From the NCBI RefSeq assembly GCF_000739555.1, contig NZ_BBJN01000035.1, forward strand, positions 53,250 through 117,249: a stretch of 64,000 bases of DNA, in the 5' to 3' direction. The notes under the pieces were generated by a model, which was not told the DNA's origin, did no database searches, and saw only the letters and a list, made by a program, of their open reading frames with translations. Made by a program: the position numbers and the translations under genes. This document shows positions 54,762 through 63,493 of the stretch, one piece after another. This DNA is from Halolamina rubra (lineage in GTDB: Archaea > Halobacteriota > Halobacteria > Halobacteriales > Haloferacaceae). Position 1 is the stretch's first letter; each line of letters begins with the position of its first letter.

Positions 54762-55952
54762 ATGGCCTCGACCGCCGTCGCGCGCTACTACGCCTACAAG
54801 GCGACGAAAGCCGTGGAGCTCTACCGGCCGATCATGTACCTCTACTTCGCGGGCGCCGGGCTCTCCTTCTTCCAGATCACGGTGCTCGAAGCCGCCTACA
54901 ACGTGACGACGGTCGTCGGCGAGATCCCCACGGGCTACCTCGGCGACCGACTCGGCCGGCGCAACGGGCTCGTGCTCGGCACGCTCGTGATCACGTTCAC
55001 GCTGCTGGGGCTCGGGCTGGCCGGGCGGCTGGCCCGGCCGTTCCCCGCCTTCCTCGCGCTGTACGTCTGCTGGTCGCTCGGCTACACGTTCCGCTCGGGC
55101 ACCGAGGACGCGTGGCTGTACGACTCGCTGGTCGGCGACGGTCGGTCGTTCTCGGACCTGCGCGGCCGCGGCGAGTCGTTCGCGCTCACCGCGGGCGTCG
55201 TCGCCGCCGTCGCCGGCGGCTACCTCGCGTCGGTCGAACTCGCCTACCCGTTCTTCGCCGCCGCCGCGGTGACGGGCGTCGGCGCGGCGATCCTCCTCAC
55301 CGCGGACGACGACCGCGCCGACGCCGGCGACCCGAGCGACCGGACGACGCTGTCGGCCAGCCTCGAGGCGGTGCGTGCGGCGTTTTCGGACCCGCGGCTC
55401 CGGGCGTTCCTCGTGCTGTACTACGTGCTGTTCTCGGCGGCGACGTACCTCGCCTTCATCTTCCTCCAGCCGCGGATCGAGACCGTCGCGGCGGGCTACC
55501 CGCTGGGCGACGTGGAGACGCTGCTAGGGTGGTACTACGCCGCCATCTCCCTTGCGGCCGCCGGCTTCACCTACCGCGCGGAGTGGATCCGGCGGACGGT
55601 GGGGCTGCGCTGGTGGTTCGTCGCCGTCCCACTCGCCGTGGGCCTGCTGCTCGTCGGCCAGTGGGTGCTGCCGGTGTCGGCGTTCCTCGCGTTCGTGCTG
55701 ATCCGCGGGCTGTCGGAGGCGACCCGGGTGTTCGCGAGCCAGTACGTCAACGACCGCATCGACGCCGTCGGCCGGGCGACGACGCTCAGCGCGATGTCGA
55801 TGGTCAGCGGGCTGAGCGTGATCCCGTTCCAGCTCGGCAGCGGCCTGCTCTCGGACGCGCTCTCGCCCGGGATCGCGCTGGCGGCGACCGGCGGGCTGCT
55901 GGTGGTCGGGACCGTCGTCCTCCAGCTCGTGTCGACGCCCGTCGACGAGTGA
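54762..55952 (+). CDS. Major facilitator superfamily transporter
   Basis: This 396-residue permease has about twelve helices. EIPTGYLGDRLGRRNGLVLG is the loop 2-3 signature of the family. A Ser/Asp-rich loop near residue 185-200 separates the halves. It begins MASTAVARYYAYKATKAVEL, and a TATA-like GCTTTCC at 54731-54737 lies at -28; the GTG at 54708 is less likely. It is probably a drug or metabolite exporter; substrate unknown. Confidence 0.88.
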   Translation: MASTAVARYYAYKATKAVELYRPIMYLYFAGAGLSFFQITVLEAAYNVTTVVGEIPTGYLGDRLGRRNGLVLGTLVITFTLLGLGLAGRLARPFPAFLALYVCWSLGYTFRSGTEDAWLYDSLVGDGRSFSDLRGRGESFALTAGVVAAVAGGYLASVELAYPFFAAAAVTGVGAAILLTADDDRADAGDPSDRTTLSASLEAVRAAFSDPRLRAFLVLYYVLFSAATYLAFIFLQPRIETVAAGYPLGDVETLLGWYYAAISLAAAGFTYRAEWIRRTVGLRWWFVAVPLAVGLLLVGQWVLPVSAFLAFVLIRGLSEATRVFASQYVNDRIDAVGRATTLSAMSMVSGLSVIPFQLGSGLLSDALSPGIALAATGGLLVVGTVVLQLVSTPVDE

Positions 55953-56037
55953 GGGCCGACGCCCGCGACGACGGGGGATCCGGCGAGGCCGGCAGGATGG
56001 GTAAACCCTTTCGCGGTCGGGCTAGAACGCCGGGACG

Positions 56038-57491
56038 GTGTCCCGTACTGCCGCCGTTCTCCGGCTCCCGATCCTCTACATCGGGCTGGCGCTCGCCCGC
56101 GCCGGCCTGATCGACCGCGAGCGCGCGGTCGAGACCGCGGATCTCGCCTGGCCCCGCATCGTCACCGGCGTCGCCCGCATGTCGAAAAACGCCGCCGACG
56201 TGGCGATGGTGGGGGCCGTACTCGGCGCCGACGCGATCGCGGGCGTCGGCGTCGCCGGGCCGTTCTGGGGGCTGGCGTTCGCGATCGGCGGCGGCGTCGC
56301 CGGCGGGACGATCGCGCTGGTCTCCCAGCGCTACGGCGCCGAGGCGTACGAATCACTCGGGCTCGCGGTGCGCTCCAGCACCGTGCTCGTCGTCGTGGTC
56401 TCGCTGCCCGTCGTCGTCGTGTTCTGGCTGTTCCCCCACCAGTTGGTAAGCCTGATCAACAGCGACCCGACCCAGATCGACTACGGCGCGCGCTACCTCC
56501 GGATCGTGGGGCTGGGGATCCCCTTCGCCGGACTGAACCTGGTCGGCAGCCGCGTGCTCGTCGGCGCGACGACGCCTACACCGCGATGCAGGTCCGGGCC
56601 GGGGGGGCCGTCGTCAACATCGCGCTGAACGCGGTGTTCATCATCCTCCTCGGCTGGGGCGTCGCCGGCGCGGCGCTGGGGACGGTGCTCTCGAACGTGT
56701 TCGCGGTCGGCGCGTTCGCAGTCGGGCTCTCGCGGGGCAGCGCGCCCGGCTTCGGCCAGTTCCCGGTCGAGATCGACCCCGTCGGTACGTACGTCGACGG
56801 CGACACGCTGAAGGATCTCGTCCGGATCGGCACACCCGTCGGCGCCCGGAACCTCGTCTGGACGGCCGCGGAGTTCCCGATGCTCGGCATCCTGGGGACG
56901 TACCGCGACGGCACGCTCGCGGCGTTCGTCGTCGCCCGGCGCATCTGGGGGATCATGAACACGCCCGGCTGGGGGTTCGGCCTCGCCTCCTCCAGCCTCA
57001 CCGGGCAGGCGCTCGGCCAGGGGAAGGAGGCGCTCGCGGAGGTGTACGGCCGCGACATCATCCGGTTCTCGGTCGCGACGTACGCCGTCTCGGCGCTGAT
57101 CGCGGCCGTGTTCGCGCGGCCGATGGTGAGCCTGTTCATCAACCCCGACTCCCCGCCGGCGACCGAGCCGATCGCGGTCAGCCTGATCTACGCGGCCTGT
57201 GTGGCGATGCTGTTCCGCGGGATCTCCGGCTCCTCGATCGGCCCGCTCGACGCCAGCGGCGACACCCGCGTCCCGTTCCTGAGTCAGCTCCTGGGGATGT
57301 TCGGCGCCTCGATCCCGCTGATCTACCTCGGCTCGGTGACGCCGCTGGGGATCTGGGGGGTGTACCTCGCCTTCCTCGCGGAGACGACCGTGCCGGCCGC
57401 GGTGAACTACTGGCGGTTCAACAGCGGCAAGTGGAAGGAGATCAGCCGCGAGATCCGGCCCGAGCAGGACGATCCGAGCGCCGGCGCCTGA
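56038..57491 (+). pseudogene. MATE family efflux transporter, broken by one missing base
   Basis: One base restored near 56568-56570 gives a 484-residue antiporter with twelve helices. The first frame (GTG start) runs through ADLAWPRIVTGVARMSKNAA to VGSRVLVGA, and the second continues DDAYTAMQVRAGGAVVNIAL to the end. MATE features include the 7th-helix region and APGFGQFPVEIDP after it. The lost base is a G in a GCG-GAC junction. It probably exports cationic compounds with Na+ or H+. A TATA-like CCTTTC lies at about 56007-56012. Confidence 0.84.
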
Positions 57492-57512
57492 GCGAACGCC
57501 GCCGTGGGAACG

Positions 57513-57519
57513 CTTAACC
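57513..57519 (+). promoter_or_regulatory. TATA box for the amidohydrolase gene
   Basis: CTTAACC is centred 27 bases before the ATG at 57543. Confidence 0.45.
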
Positions 57520-57542
57520 CCGCGCCAGCCTGCCGAACCCGT

Positions 57543-59102
57543 ATGTCCGAACTGCTGCTCCGCGGGGGGACGGTCCACGCGCTCGACGACGACCGAACGA
57601 CCGCCGAGGCGGTGCTGTTCCGCGAGGGCCGCGTCGCCGCCGTCGGCGACGCCGGGACGGTCGAAGCCGAATCGACCGACGCCGAGGTGATCGACCTCGA
57701 CGGCCGCACGGTCCTGCCGGGGTTCAACGACGCCCACACCCACGTGTTCTCCGTCGGCATCGGCCTTCTCGAGACCGACCTCTCGGCGGCCGACGACCGC
57801 GAGGAAGCGCTCGCCCTGCTCGCCGACAACGCGGCGTCGACGCCCGCCGGCGAGTGGGTGCTCGGGTTCAGCTACGACGAGAGCAGCTGGCCCGCGGGCG
57901 AGCGCGACTACCTCACGAAGGCCGAACTCGACTCCGTCTCCGAGGACCACCCCGTCGTCGCCGTGCGCGTCGACGGCCACTCGGCGACGCTCAACAGCCG
58001 AGGGCTCGACGCCGTCGACTTCTCGGGCGTCGAGCACGACGTACGGGAGGAGCACGGGGAGCCGACGGGCCGGGTCGTCGAGGACGCGACGGGCCGCGTG
58101 CGTGCGGCCTCCTACCCCGACGTGCCGAAGGCAAGCGAGGCACTGGACGCCGCGATCGACCGCTACCACGAGCTGGGCGTCACGTCGATCCAGACCGTAG
58201 CGGGGCTGACGCGCGTCCGCGACCACGGCTACGTGCAGCAGGAGGCGCTGTTCGCCCACTGGCGCGACGACGACCTCGACCTCCGGACGACGTTCTACGT
58301 CCCCCAGTGGCAGGCAGAATCGCTCTCGGATCTTGAGTTCGCCTCGGGGTTCGGCGACGACTGGCTGCGGCTGGGCGGGCTCAAAACGTTCTCCGACGGC
58401 TCGATCGGCTCCGAGACCGCCAAAACCCACCGCGAGTTCGCCGGCGGCGGCTTCGGCGAGATGGTCAACGACCGCGAGCAGCTCCGGGAGTGGTTCGCCC
58501 ACGCCGCGCGCACGAACCAGCAGATCGCGACCCACGCCATCGGCGGCGAGGCGATCGACATCGTGATCGACGAGTACGAGCGAGCACTCTCGGAGTACGA
58601 CGACGAGTTCGACCCGCGCCTGCGCGTCGAGCACGCCGAACTCGCGACCGACGAGGCGATCGAGCGCATGGCCGACGCGGGCATCGTCGCGTCGATGCAG
58701 CCGAACTTCCTCCAGTGGAACGGCGAGGACGGGCTGTACGAGAACCGCCTCGGCGCCGACGTGCGCCCCGAGAACAACCGCTACCGCGACGTGCTCGACG
58801 CCGGCGTGCCGCTGGCGTTCGGCAGCGACAAGATGCCGCCCGGGCCGCTGTACGGGATGCAGTTCGCCGTCGAGTCGCCCCACGAGAGCCAGCGAGTCGG
58901 CGTCGACGAGGCGCTGGCGGCGTACACCCGCGGCGCGGCGTACGCGGAGTTCCAGGAGGACGAGAAAGGGACCCTCGAACCCGGGCGCTTCGGCGACGCG
59001 GTCGTGCTCGACGCCGACCCCTACGAGAACGCCGACGCCTTCGACGAGATCGGCGTCGAGCTGACGATCGTCGACGGGGAGATCGCCTACGACGCGCGAT
59101 GA
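57543..59102 (+). CDS. YtcJ-like amidohydrolase (metal-dependent)
   Basis: This 519-residue enzyme is a TIM-barrel amidohydrolase of the YtcJ (amidohydro_3) type. It starts MSELLLRGGTVHALDDDRTT; the metal-site motif GFNDAHTHVFS is at about residue 60-70, a second His lies in QIATHAIGGEA, and the late Asp in GSDKMPPGPLYGMQ. It hydrolyses a C-N bond, such as a formamide or cyclic amide. It overlaps the cyclase gene by 4 bases, so the two act in the same pathway. Confidence 0.9.
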   Translation: MSELLLRGGTVHALDDDRTTAEAVLFREGRVAAVGDAGTVEAESTDAEVIDLDGRTVLPGFNDAHTHVFSVGIGLLETDLSAADDREEALALLADNAASTPAGEWVLGFSYDESSWPAGERDYLTKAELDSVSEDHPVVAVRVDGHSATLNSRGLDAVDFSGVEHDVREEHGEPTGRVVEDATGRVRAASYPDVPKASEALDAAIDRYHELGVTSIQTVAGLTRVRDHGYVQQEALFAHWRDDDLDLRTTFYVPQWQAESLSDLEFASGFGDDWLRLGGLKTFSDGSIGSETAKTHREFAGGGFGEMVNDREQLREWFAHAARTNQQIATHAIGGEAIDIVIDEYERALSEYDDEFDPRLRVEHAELATDEAIERMADAGIVASMQPNFLQWNGEDGLYENRLGADVRPENNRYRDVLDAGVPLAFGSDKMPPGPLYGMQFAVESPHESQRVGVDEALAAYTRGAAYAEFQEDEKGTLEPGRFGDAVVLDADPYENADAFDEIGVELTIVDGEIAYDAR

Positions 59103-59773
59103 GCCTCCACGACCTCACCCACCCGATCGAGTCCGGGATGCCGGTGTACCCCGGCGACCCCGAGGTCGGCGTCGACGCCGCCGACACGTTCGCGGCGGAC
59201 GGCTGCCGGGTCAGCCGGCTCGCCTGCGGGAGCCACGCCGGCACCCACGTCGACGCCCCCTCACACACCGAGGCCGAAGGGGCGACGCTCGCGGCGTACC
59301 CCGTCTCGGCGTTCGTCCGCGACGCCGTCGTCGTCGACTGCACCGACCTCGACGCCCGCGAGCCGATCCCCGCCGGGCGCGTGCCGGCGCCCGAGGGCGC
59401 CGACGGGACGGCCACCGGCCCCGCCGACTGTGCCGTCTTCCGAACCGGCTGGGACCGGTACTGGGGCCAGGATCGCTACCGGGACCACCCGTACCTCTCG
59501 GTCGCCGCGGCCGAGCGCTGCGCCGAGCGCGAGCTCGCCGTCGGGATCGACGCGTTCAGCCCCGACCCGACGCCGCCGGCAGCGGGCGAGATGGATCTCG
59601 GCGATCGCGACCCCTTCGGCGCCCACCACGCGCTGCTGGGCGCGGGGCTGCTCGTCTTCGAGAACCTGACGAATTTGGAGGCGGTCCCGGAACGCTTCGA
59701 GCTGCGCGCCCAGCCGATCGCGCTCGGCGGCGACGGCGCGCCGGTCCGGGCGGTCGGGGCCGACGGCGCGTAG
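59099..59773 (+). CDS. Cyclase family protein (kynurenine-formamidase-like)
   Basis: This 224-residue enzyme has the HxGTHxDxPxH metal motif as SHAGTHVDAPSHTE near residue 50, and DLTHPIESGMPVYPGDP at its start. Members include arylformamidases and other metal-dependent cyclases. The ATGA overlap with the amidohydrolase gene suggests a joint pathway, for instance hydrolysis of two linked amide or formyl bonds. A long open frame upstream of the chosen start is the shadow of the amidohydrolase. Confidence 0.88.
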   Translation: MSLHDLTHPIESGMPVYPGDPEVGVDAADTFAADGCRVSRLACGSHAGTHVDAPSHTEAEGATLAAYPVSAFVRDAVVVDCTDLDAREPIPAGRVPAPEGADGTATGPADCAVFRTGWDRYWGQDRYRDHPYLSVAAAERCAERELAVGIDAFSPDPTPPAAGEMDLGDRDPFGAHHALLGAGLLVFENLTNLEAVPERFELRAQPIALGGDGAPVRAVGADGA

Positions 59774-59818
59774 CGCCGCGGACGAAGCCTGTATGGGGGT
59801 CGACGCCGAAGACGGTGT

Positions 59819-60649
59819 GTGAACCGACGCGAGTACCTCGCCGCGCTCGGGGCGGCGTCGACGGCCGCGCTGGCGGGCTGTGGCTCCGGCGGCGACGAGA
59901 GCGGTGAGGCGCCGTTCGAACACCCCGGCACGCTGGAGGAGACGTTCGTCGCGAACGGCGACTACCCCGACGACACCGACCCGGCGGACGGCTACCCGCC
60001 CGAGTTCCCCGACCCGCCGGCGGCGCCGGACGTCGACCCCGACGCGCTGGAGACGCTCTCGGTCAACGACGAGACCGTCCGCCTGCTCCCGATCGACGAC
60101 GCCGAGGCGTGGTTCCGCCGCTCGTCGGCGCGGTTCGTCGACGCCCGCGGGCTGGACCAGTACACCCGCTCGCACCTGTACGGGAGCGTGCTCTCGCCCG
60201 CCCAGCAGGGCTCGACCGGCGGCGGCATCGAGGGCTGGCCGACCGACGAGCCCGTGGTCGCCTACTGCGGCTGTCCCCACCACCTCTCCTCGGTGCGGGC
60301 CGCCGGGCTCCAGAAGGCCGGCTTCGAGGACGTGTACGTCATCGACGAGGGGTTCGTCGAGTGGTCCGAGCGGGAGTACCCGATGGCCGGGACGAAGTTC
60401 GGCGACGGCGACGCGGCCGCGCTGTCGGAGTGGCGCCTCGACGGCCGGATCGACCCGGCGTACGCCGGCGAGTACGCGTGGGCGTCGGCCGGCCGGCAGT
60501 ACGAGGCCGCGCCGGTCGGCGACGACGGCGGCTTCTCGATCCACCTGCGCTTCGCGGGCGTCGACGAGGAGACGCCCGTCCGCGTCTCGACGCCGACGTT
60601 CACTCGTACCAGGCCGCTGGGGGAGCTCGCCGAGGGGACGATCGAGTGA
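59819..60649 (+). CDS. Rhodanese-domain lipoprotein
   Basis: This 276-residue exported protein has the lipobox LAGC (Cys21) after MNRREYLAALGA. The rhodanese-like domain (about 85-190) has ARFVDARGLDQYTRSHLYGS and the active-site loop AYCGCPHHLSSVRA with Cys150 and Cys152; VYVIDEGFVEW closes the domain. A C-terminal region of about 80 residues is beta-rich. It is a sulfurtransferase-like protein on the cell surface; whether it transfers sulfur is unproven. GTG start at 59819; TATA-like GTATGGG at 59791-59797. Confidence 0.86.
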   Translation: MNRREYLAALGAASTAALAGCGSGGDESGEAPFEHPGTLEETFVANGDYPDDTDPADGYPPEFPDPPAAPDVDPDALETLSVNDETVRLLPIDDAEAWFRRSSARFVDARGLDQYTRSHLYGSVLSPAQQGSTGGGIEGWPTDEPVVAYCGCPHHLSSVRAAGLQKAGFEDVYVIDEGFVEWSEREYPMAGTKFGDGDAAALSEWRLDGRIDPAYAGEYAWASAGRQYEAAPVGDDGGFSIHLRFAGVDEETPVRVSTPTFTRTRPLGELAEGTIE

Positions 60650-60666
60650 GCGCCGAGTCGCGGGAT

Positions 60667-60692
60667 ACCCGGTAACACCCGTGTCACCGGGT
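60667..60692. promoter_or_regulatory. 26-base palindrome upstream of the winged-helix regulator operon
   Basis: Arms ACCCGGTnACAC and GTGTnACCGGGT around a central CC, with one mismatched pair. It ends about 20 bases before the TATA-like CTTAAG at 60713, so it is well placed for an activator or for autoregulation by the encoded DNA-binding protein. Confidence 0.5.
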
Positions 60693-60712
60693 TACCTCGG
60701 GGTCAAGAACGG

Positions 60713-60718
60713 CTTAAG
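60713..60718 (+). promoter_or_regulatory. TATA box for the small ORF and regulator
   Basis: CTTAAG is centred about 27 bases upstream of the GTG at 60743. It would start a leaderless transcript at the small reading frame rather than at the regulator's GTG (60826), which would otherwise have a leader of about 85 bases. Confidence 0.5.
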
Positions 60719-60742
60719 TCTCGCGCGCGCATACGGGTGTCC

Positions 60743-60829
60743 GTGCGCGAAAACATCCCTCTAGGACGGATCGAGACCCCCGCCGCGACCGGACGCCCGA
60801 CGACCGCCGACAGCGAGGGGGAACAGTGA
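60743..60829 (+). CDS. 28-residue small open frame coupled to the regulator
   Basis: This frame starts with GTG, lies at the leaderless position behind the TATA box, and encodes 28 residues beginning VRENIPLGRIETPAATGRPT. Its TGA overlaps the GTG of the next gene by 4 bases (GTGA), the same translational coupling seen in many operons here. It may be a small protein or a leader that controls translation of the regulator. An in-frame GTG at 60737 is an alternative. The evidence is position only. Confidence 0.4.
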   Translation: MRENIPLGRIETPAATGRPTTADSEGEQ

Positions 60830-61119
60830 GCGACGTGGCCACGGAGGCGGAGATGGCCGACCTCCCGCCGAGCGCGAAGCTGGTCCACCTCGTGCTCCAG
60901 GAGCACGACCGAATGACCCAGAGCGAGGTCACCGAGGAGACACAGCTCGCGGGCCGAACGGTGCGCGACGCGCTCGGCCGACTCGAGTCGGCGGGGCTGG
61001 TGACCGAGGAGATCTGCCTGAAGGACGCCCGCAAGCGAGTGTACACCGCCAACAGCCCCGACTCCGAGCCCGCGGCCGCGGAGGCCGAGACGGCCGAGGG
61101 CGCCGCGAGCGGCGACTAG
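60826..61119 (+). CDS. Winged-helix transcription regulator (MarR-like)
   Basis: This 97-residue DNA-binding protein has a helix-turn-helix: PPSAKLVHLVLQEHDRMTQS, EVTEETQLAGRTVRDALGRL (recognition helix), ESAGLVTEEICLKDARKRVY (wing). The tail is acidic with Ala/Glu. It should be a local regulator or global factor; no ligand domain. A palindrome (60667-60692) upstream is the prime candidate for its own site. The GTG start overlaps the end of a 28-residue frame. It converges with the next gene, sharing CTAG. Confidence 0.82.
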   Translation: MSDVATEAEMADLPPSAKLVHLVLQEHDRMTQSEVTEETQLAGRTVRDALGRLESAGLVTEEICLKDARKRVYTANSPDSEPAAAEAETAEGAASGD

Positions 61120-61631
61120 CTTCTGCCGGCCAGCGTCTCGATCCCCTCGGGGAACAGCTTCTCGATCGACTCGTGTTCCACCGAGCCGAGGCGCTCCCCG
61201 TTCAGCCGTTTGAGGTGGGTCCGGACGACGCCCTCCCGGCTCGCCTGACGGTACAGCGCCACCGCGTCCGTCGACCGGTAGGTGCCGGCGATCAGCAGCG
61301 CGGTCTCGGTCTCCGGGTCGAGCAGCTCGACGACGAAGAAGAAGTTCCCGCCCATCTCCCGGCGGTAGGCATCGTACTGCGGGAAGGCGGCGCGGTCACA
61401 CGCCGCCGCGACGTCGTCGGCGACGCTCTCGGGGACGACGTGGACGAACCCCGAGTAGCCTCGCTCGGCGTCCGCGGGCACCGGCGCCGTGTCGACGGCC
61501 GGGACGACGACGGCCTCCCAGCCGGCCTCGCGTCGCTCGTCGGCGATCCGGCGCGCGTCCTCGACGGCGGCCGCGCTCCCCTCCCTGCGCGTCTCGTGGT
61601 CGGCGTTCTCGACGGCGTCGTCGCGATCCAT
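61116..61631 (-). CDS. Conserved haloarchaeal protein of unknown function
   Basis: This 171-residue soluble protein has an acidic start, then AVVVPAVDTAPVPADAERGY, and GNFFFVVELLDPETETALLI followed by YRQASREGVVRTHLKRLNGE. These look like a compact alpha/beta domain. No name or catalytic motif recognised. It ends convergently with the regulator gene (4-base CTAG overlap) and follows the small membrane protein 39 bases downstream on the same strand. Confidence 0.65.
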   Translation of the reverse strand: MDRDDAVENADHETRREGSAAAVEDARRIADERREAGWEAVVVPAVDTAPVPADAERGYSGFVHVVPESVADDVAAACDRAAFPQYDAYRREMGGNFFFVVELLDPETETALLIAGTYRSTDAVALYRQASREGVVRTHLKRLNGERLGSVEHESIEKLFPEGIETLAGRS

Positions 61632-61670
61632 GCCCGGAGTCGGGGGAACCGCAGGGAAAAAGCCTCTCCC

Positions 61671-62141
61671 TCACCAGAACACGAGGATCTCGAGCAGCAA
61701 CGACGCCGCCAGCAGCATCGTCGCCGCCACGAACAGCTTCGCCGCCGGGGAGAGCCGGGCCTCGGGGGCGAGCCCCAGCCGCGGCAGCGGCGGCACGCGC
61801 TGGACGGCCGCCTGGAACCGCGACTCCTCCCGGCTCCCGACGACGCGGCCGCCCTCGTTCGGGCGGACGATCCGGTAGCCGTCGTCGTCGAACTCCACGT
61901 CCCAGCGCTTCGCCGGGCGGAGCTGGAAGGCGGCGTAGGCCAGCAGCGACATCCCGAGGAAAAAGAGCACCAGCTCCACCCCGAACCAGCCCACGCCGAG
62001 GCCGAAGGAGATCACGCCGCTCACGACGACCACGACCAGCGTGAACACGAGCCCGTACACCAGCGCGTCGACGGCCTGCCGCAGCCGGTAGCGGGCGCCG
62101 CCGTCGCGCTCGCCGGGGGGACGCCAGCCGTCGGCCATCAC
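61671..62141 (-). CDS. Hypothetical three-helix membrane protein
   Basis: This 156-residue protein has a soluble start, two adjacent hydrophobic segments (about 26-48 and 52-70), a soluble domain of about 60 residues, and a last helix near the C-terminus. [13 protein letters not shown] residues flank the first helix. Its ATG overlaps the stop of the DppF-like gene by 4 bases, so it belongs to the third peptide ABC operon. Confidence 0.7.
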   Translation of the reverse strand: MMADGWRPPGERDGGARYRLRQAVDALVYGLVFTLVVVVVSGVISFGLGVGWFGVELVLFFLGMSLLAYAAFQLRPAKRWDVEFDDDGYRIVRPNEGGRVVGSREESRFQAAVQRVPPLPRLGLAPEARLSPAAKLFVAATMLLAASLLLEILVFW

Positions 62142-63493
62142 TCCGCGTCGCCGACCGAGGGGCCGACCGCCGCGGGCTCCTCGTGCTCGTCGTCGTGGCG
62201 GTGACAGCGGCTCTCGCGTCCCGCGGCGCCGACGCCGTGGGCCGCCGGATGCTCGTGGTCACAGACGCTGCCCAGCTCCCTACGGAGGTGGTCGAGCGCG
62301 GCTGCCTCGTCGCCGTCGCGGGCGAGCTCGCTCGCACGGTCGACCGGCTCCCGGACCGATCCCGGCAGGTCGCGGTCGGCGAACAGCTCCGCGACCACCT
62401 CGTCGACGGTGGCGAAGCGCGTCTCCCAGCCGAGGAACTCGCGGGCCCGCTCCGAGAGCGAGCGCTCCGCGCGGCTCCGTGCCCGCAGCGTCTCGCGGAA
62501 CACCTCGATCGCCTCCCACGTCTCGTCGTCGACGCGCTCGAACCCGTCGGGCCGGATCTTCACCGGACAGCGCGTCGAGAACGGACAGCCCTGGGGCGGG
62601 TCACGCGGACTCGGCGGCGTCCCGCGGAGCGTCATCCGGTCGATCTCCGCGGTCGGGTCCGGCTCGGGCACGGCCGACAGCAGCGCCCGCGTGTAGGGGT
62701 TCGCGGGGTCCTCGAACAGCTCCTCGGTCGGCCCGAGCTCCATCACGTTGCCGAGGTACATCACCGCGACGCGGTCGCAGATGTGCTCGACGACGCTCAG
62801 GTCGTGGGCGATGAACAGGTAGGTGAGCCCCAGCTCCTCCTGGAGATCCATCAGCAGGTTGAGGATCTGGGCCTGCACGCTCACGTCGAGCGCCGACACC
62901 GGCTCGTCGAGGACGACGAACTCCGGCTCCAGAGCGAGCGCGCGGGCGATCCCAACGCGCTGGCGCTGGCCGCCGGAGAACTGGTGGGGGTAGCGGTAGT
63001 AGTGCTCCTCCCGGAGGCCGACTTTCTTCAGCAGGCTGCGCACGCGCTCCCGGCGCTCGGCGGGCGTCCCCCAGTCGTGCACGTCCAGGGGCTCGCGGAC
63101 GATCTCGCCGACGGTCATCCGGTCGTTCAGGCTCGACTCGGGGTCCTGGAACACGACCTGGGCGTTCCGCCGCCACGCTTTGAGATCGTCGCCGGAGAGC
63201 TCGGTCACGTCGTCGTCGCCGACGCGGACCTCGCCGCCCGTGGCGGCCTCGAGCCGGACCAGCGTCCGGCCCAGCGTCGTCTTCCCGCAGCCGGACTCGC
63301 CGACGACCCCCAGCGTCTCGCCCTTCTTCACGTCGAAGCTGACGCCGTCGACGGCCTTCACGGGGTCGCCGCCGATGAGGTCGCCCGACCCGTAGTACGT
63401 CCGGAGGTCGCGCACCGAGAGCAGCGCCTCGCCTGGGTCGCAGTCCAGCCCGTCGAGCCCGGTCGCCCCGCGCTCGGCGCCCTGCCGGCTCAT
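62138..63493 (-). CDS. Peptide ABC transporter ATP-binding protein, DppF/OppF type, long C-terminus
   Basis: This 451-residue ATPase belongs to a third peptide-type ABC system. It has Walker [16 protein letters not shown], signature [15 protein letters not shown], Walker B FVVLDEP and HD of [12 protein letters not shown]. It is about 100 residues longer than the copy at 7134: after [10 protein letters not shown] an acidic helical insertion of roughly 95 residues separates the second Cys from the later ones, which lie in a His-rich tail ([16 protein letters not shown]). A metal site there is possible. It overlaps the DppD gene by 4 bases. Confidence 0.92.
   Translation of the reverse strand: MSRQGAERGATGLDGLDCDPGEALLSVRDLRTYYGSGDLIGGDPVKAVDGVSFDVKKGETLGVVGESGCGKTTLGRTLVRLEAATGGEVRVGDDDVTELSGDDLKAWRRNAQVVFQDPESSLNDRMTVGEIVREPLDVHDWGTPAERRERVRSLLKKVGLREEHYYRYPHQFSGGQRQRVGIARALALEPEFVVLDEPVSALDVSVQAQILNLLMDLQEELGLTYLFIAHDLSVVEHICDRVAVMYLGNVMELGPTEELFEDPANPYTRALLSAVPEPDPTAEIDRMTLRGTPPSPRDPPQGCPFSTRCPVKIRPDGFERVDDETWEAIEVFRETLRARSRAERSLSERAREFLGWETRFATVDEVVAELFADRDLPGSVREPVDRASELARDGDEAAALDHLRRELGSVCDHEHPAAHGVGAAGRESRCHRHDDEHEEPAAVGPSVGDAE

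Noticed and set aside
56443..56455. TTGGTAAGCCTGA resembles the iron-box core
   Set aside because: It lacks the T and A arms and lies inside the MATE coding sequence, so it is probably a chance match.
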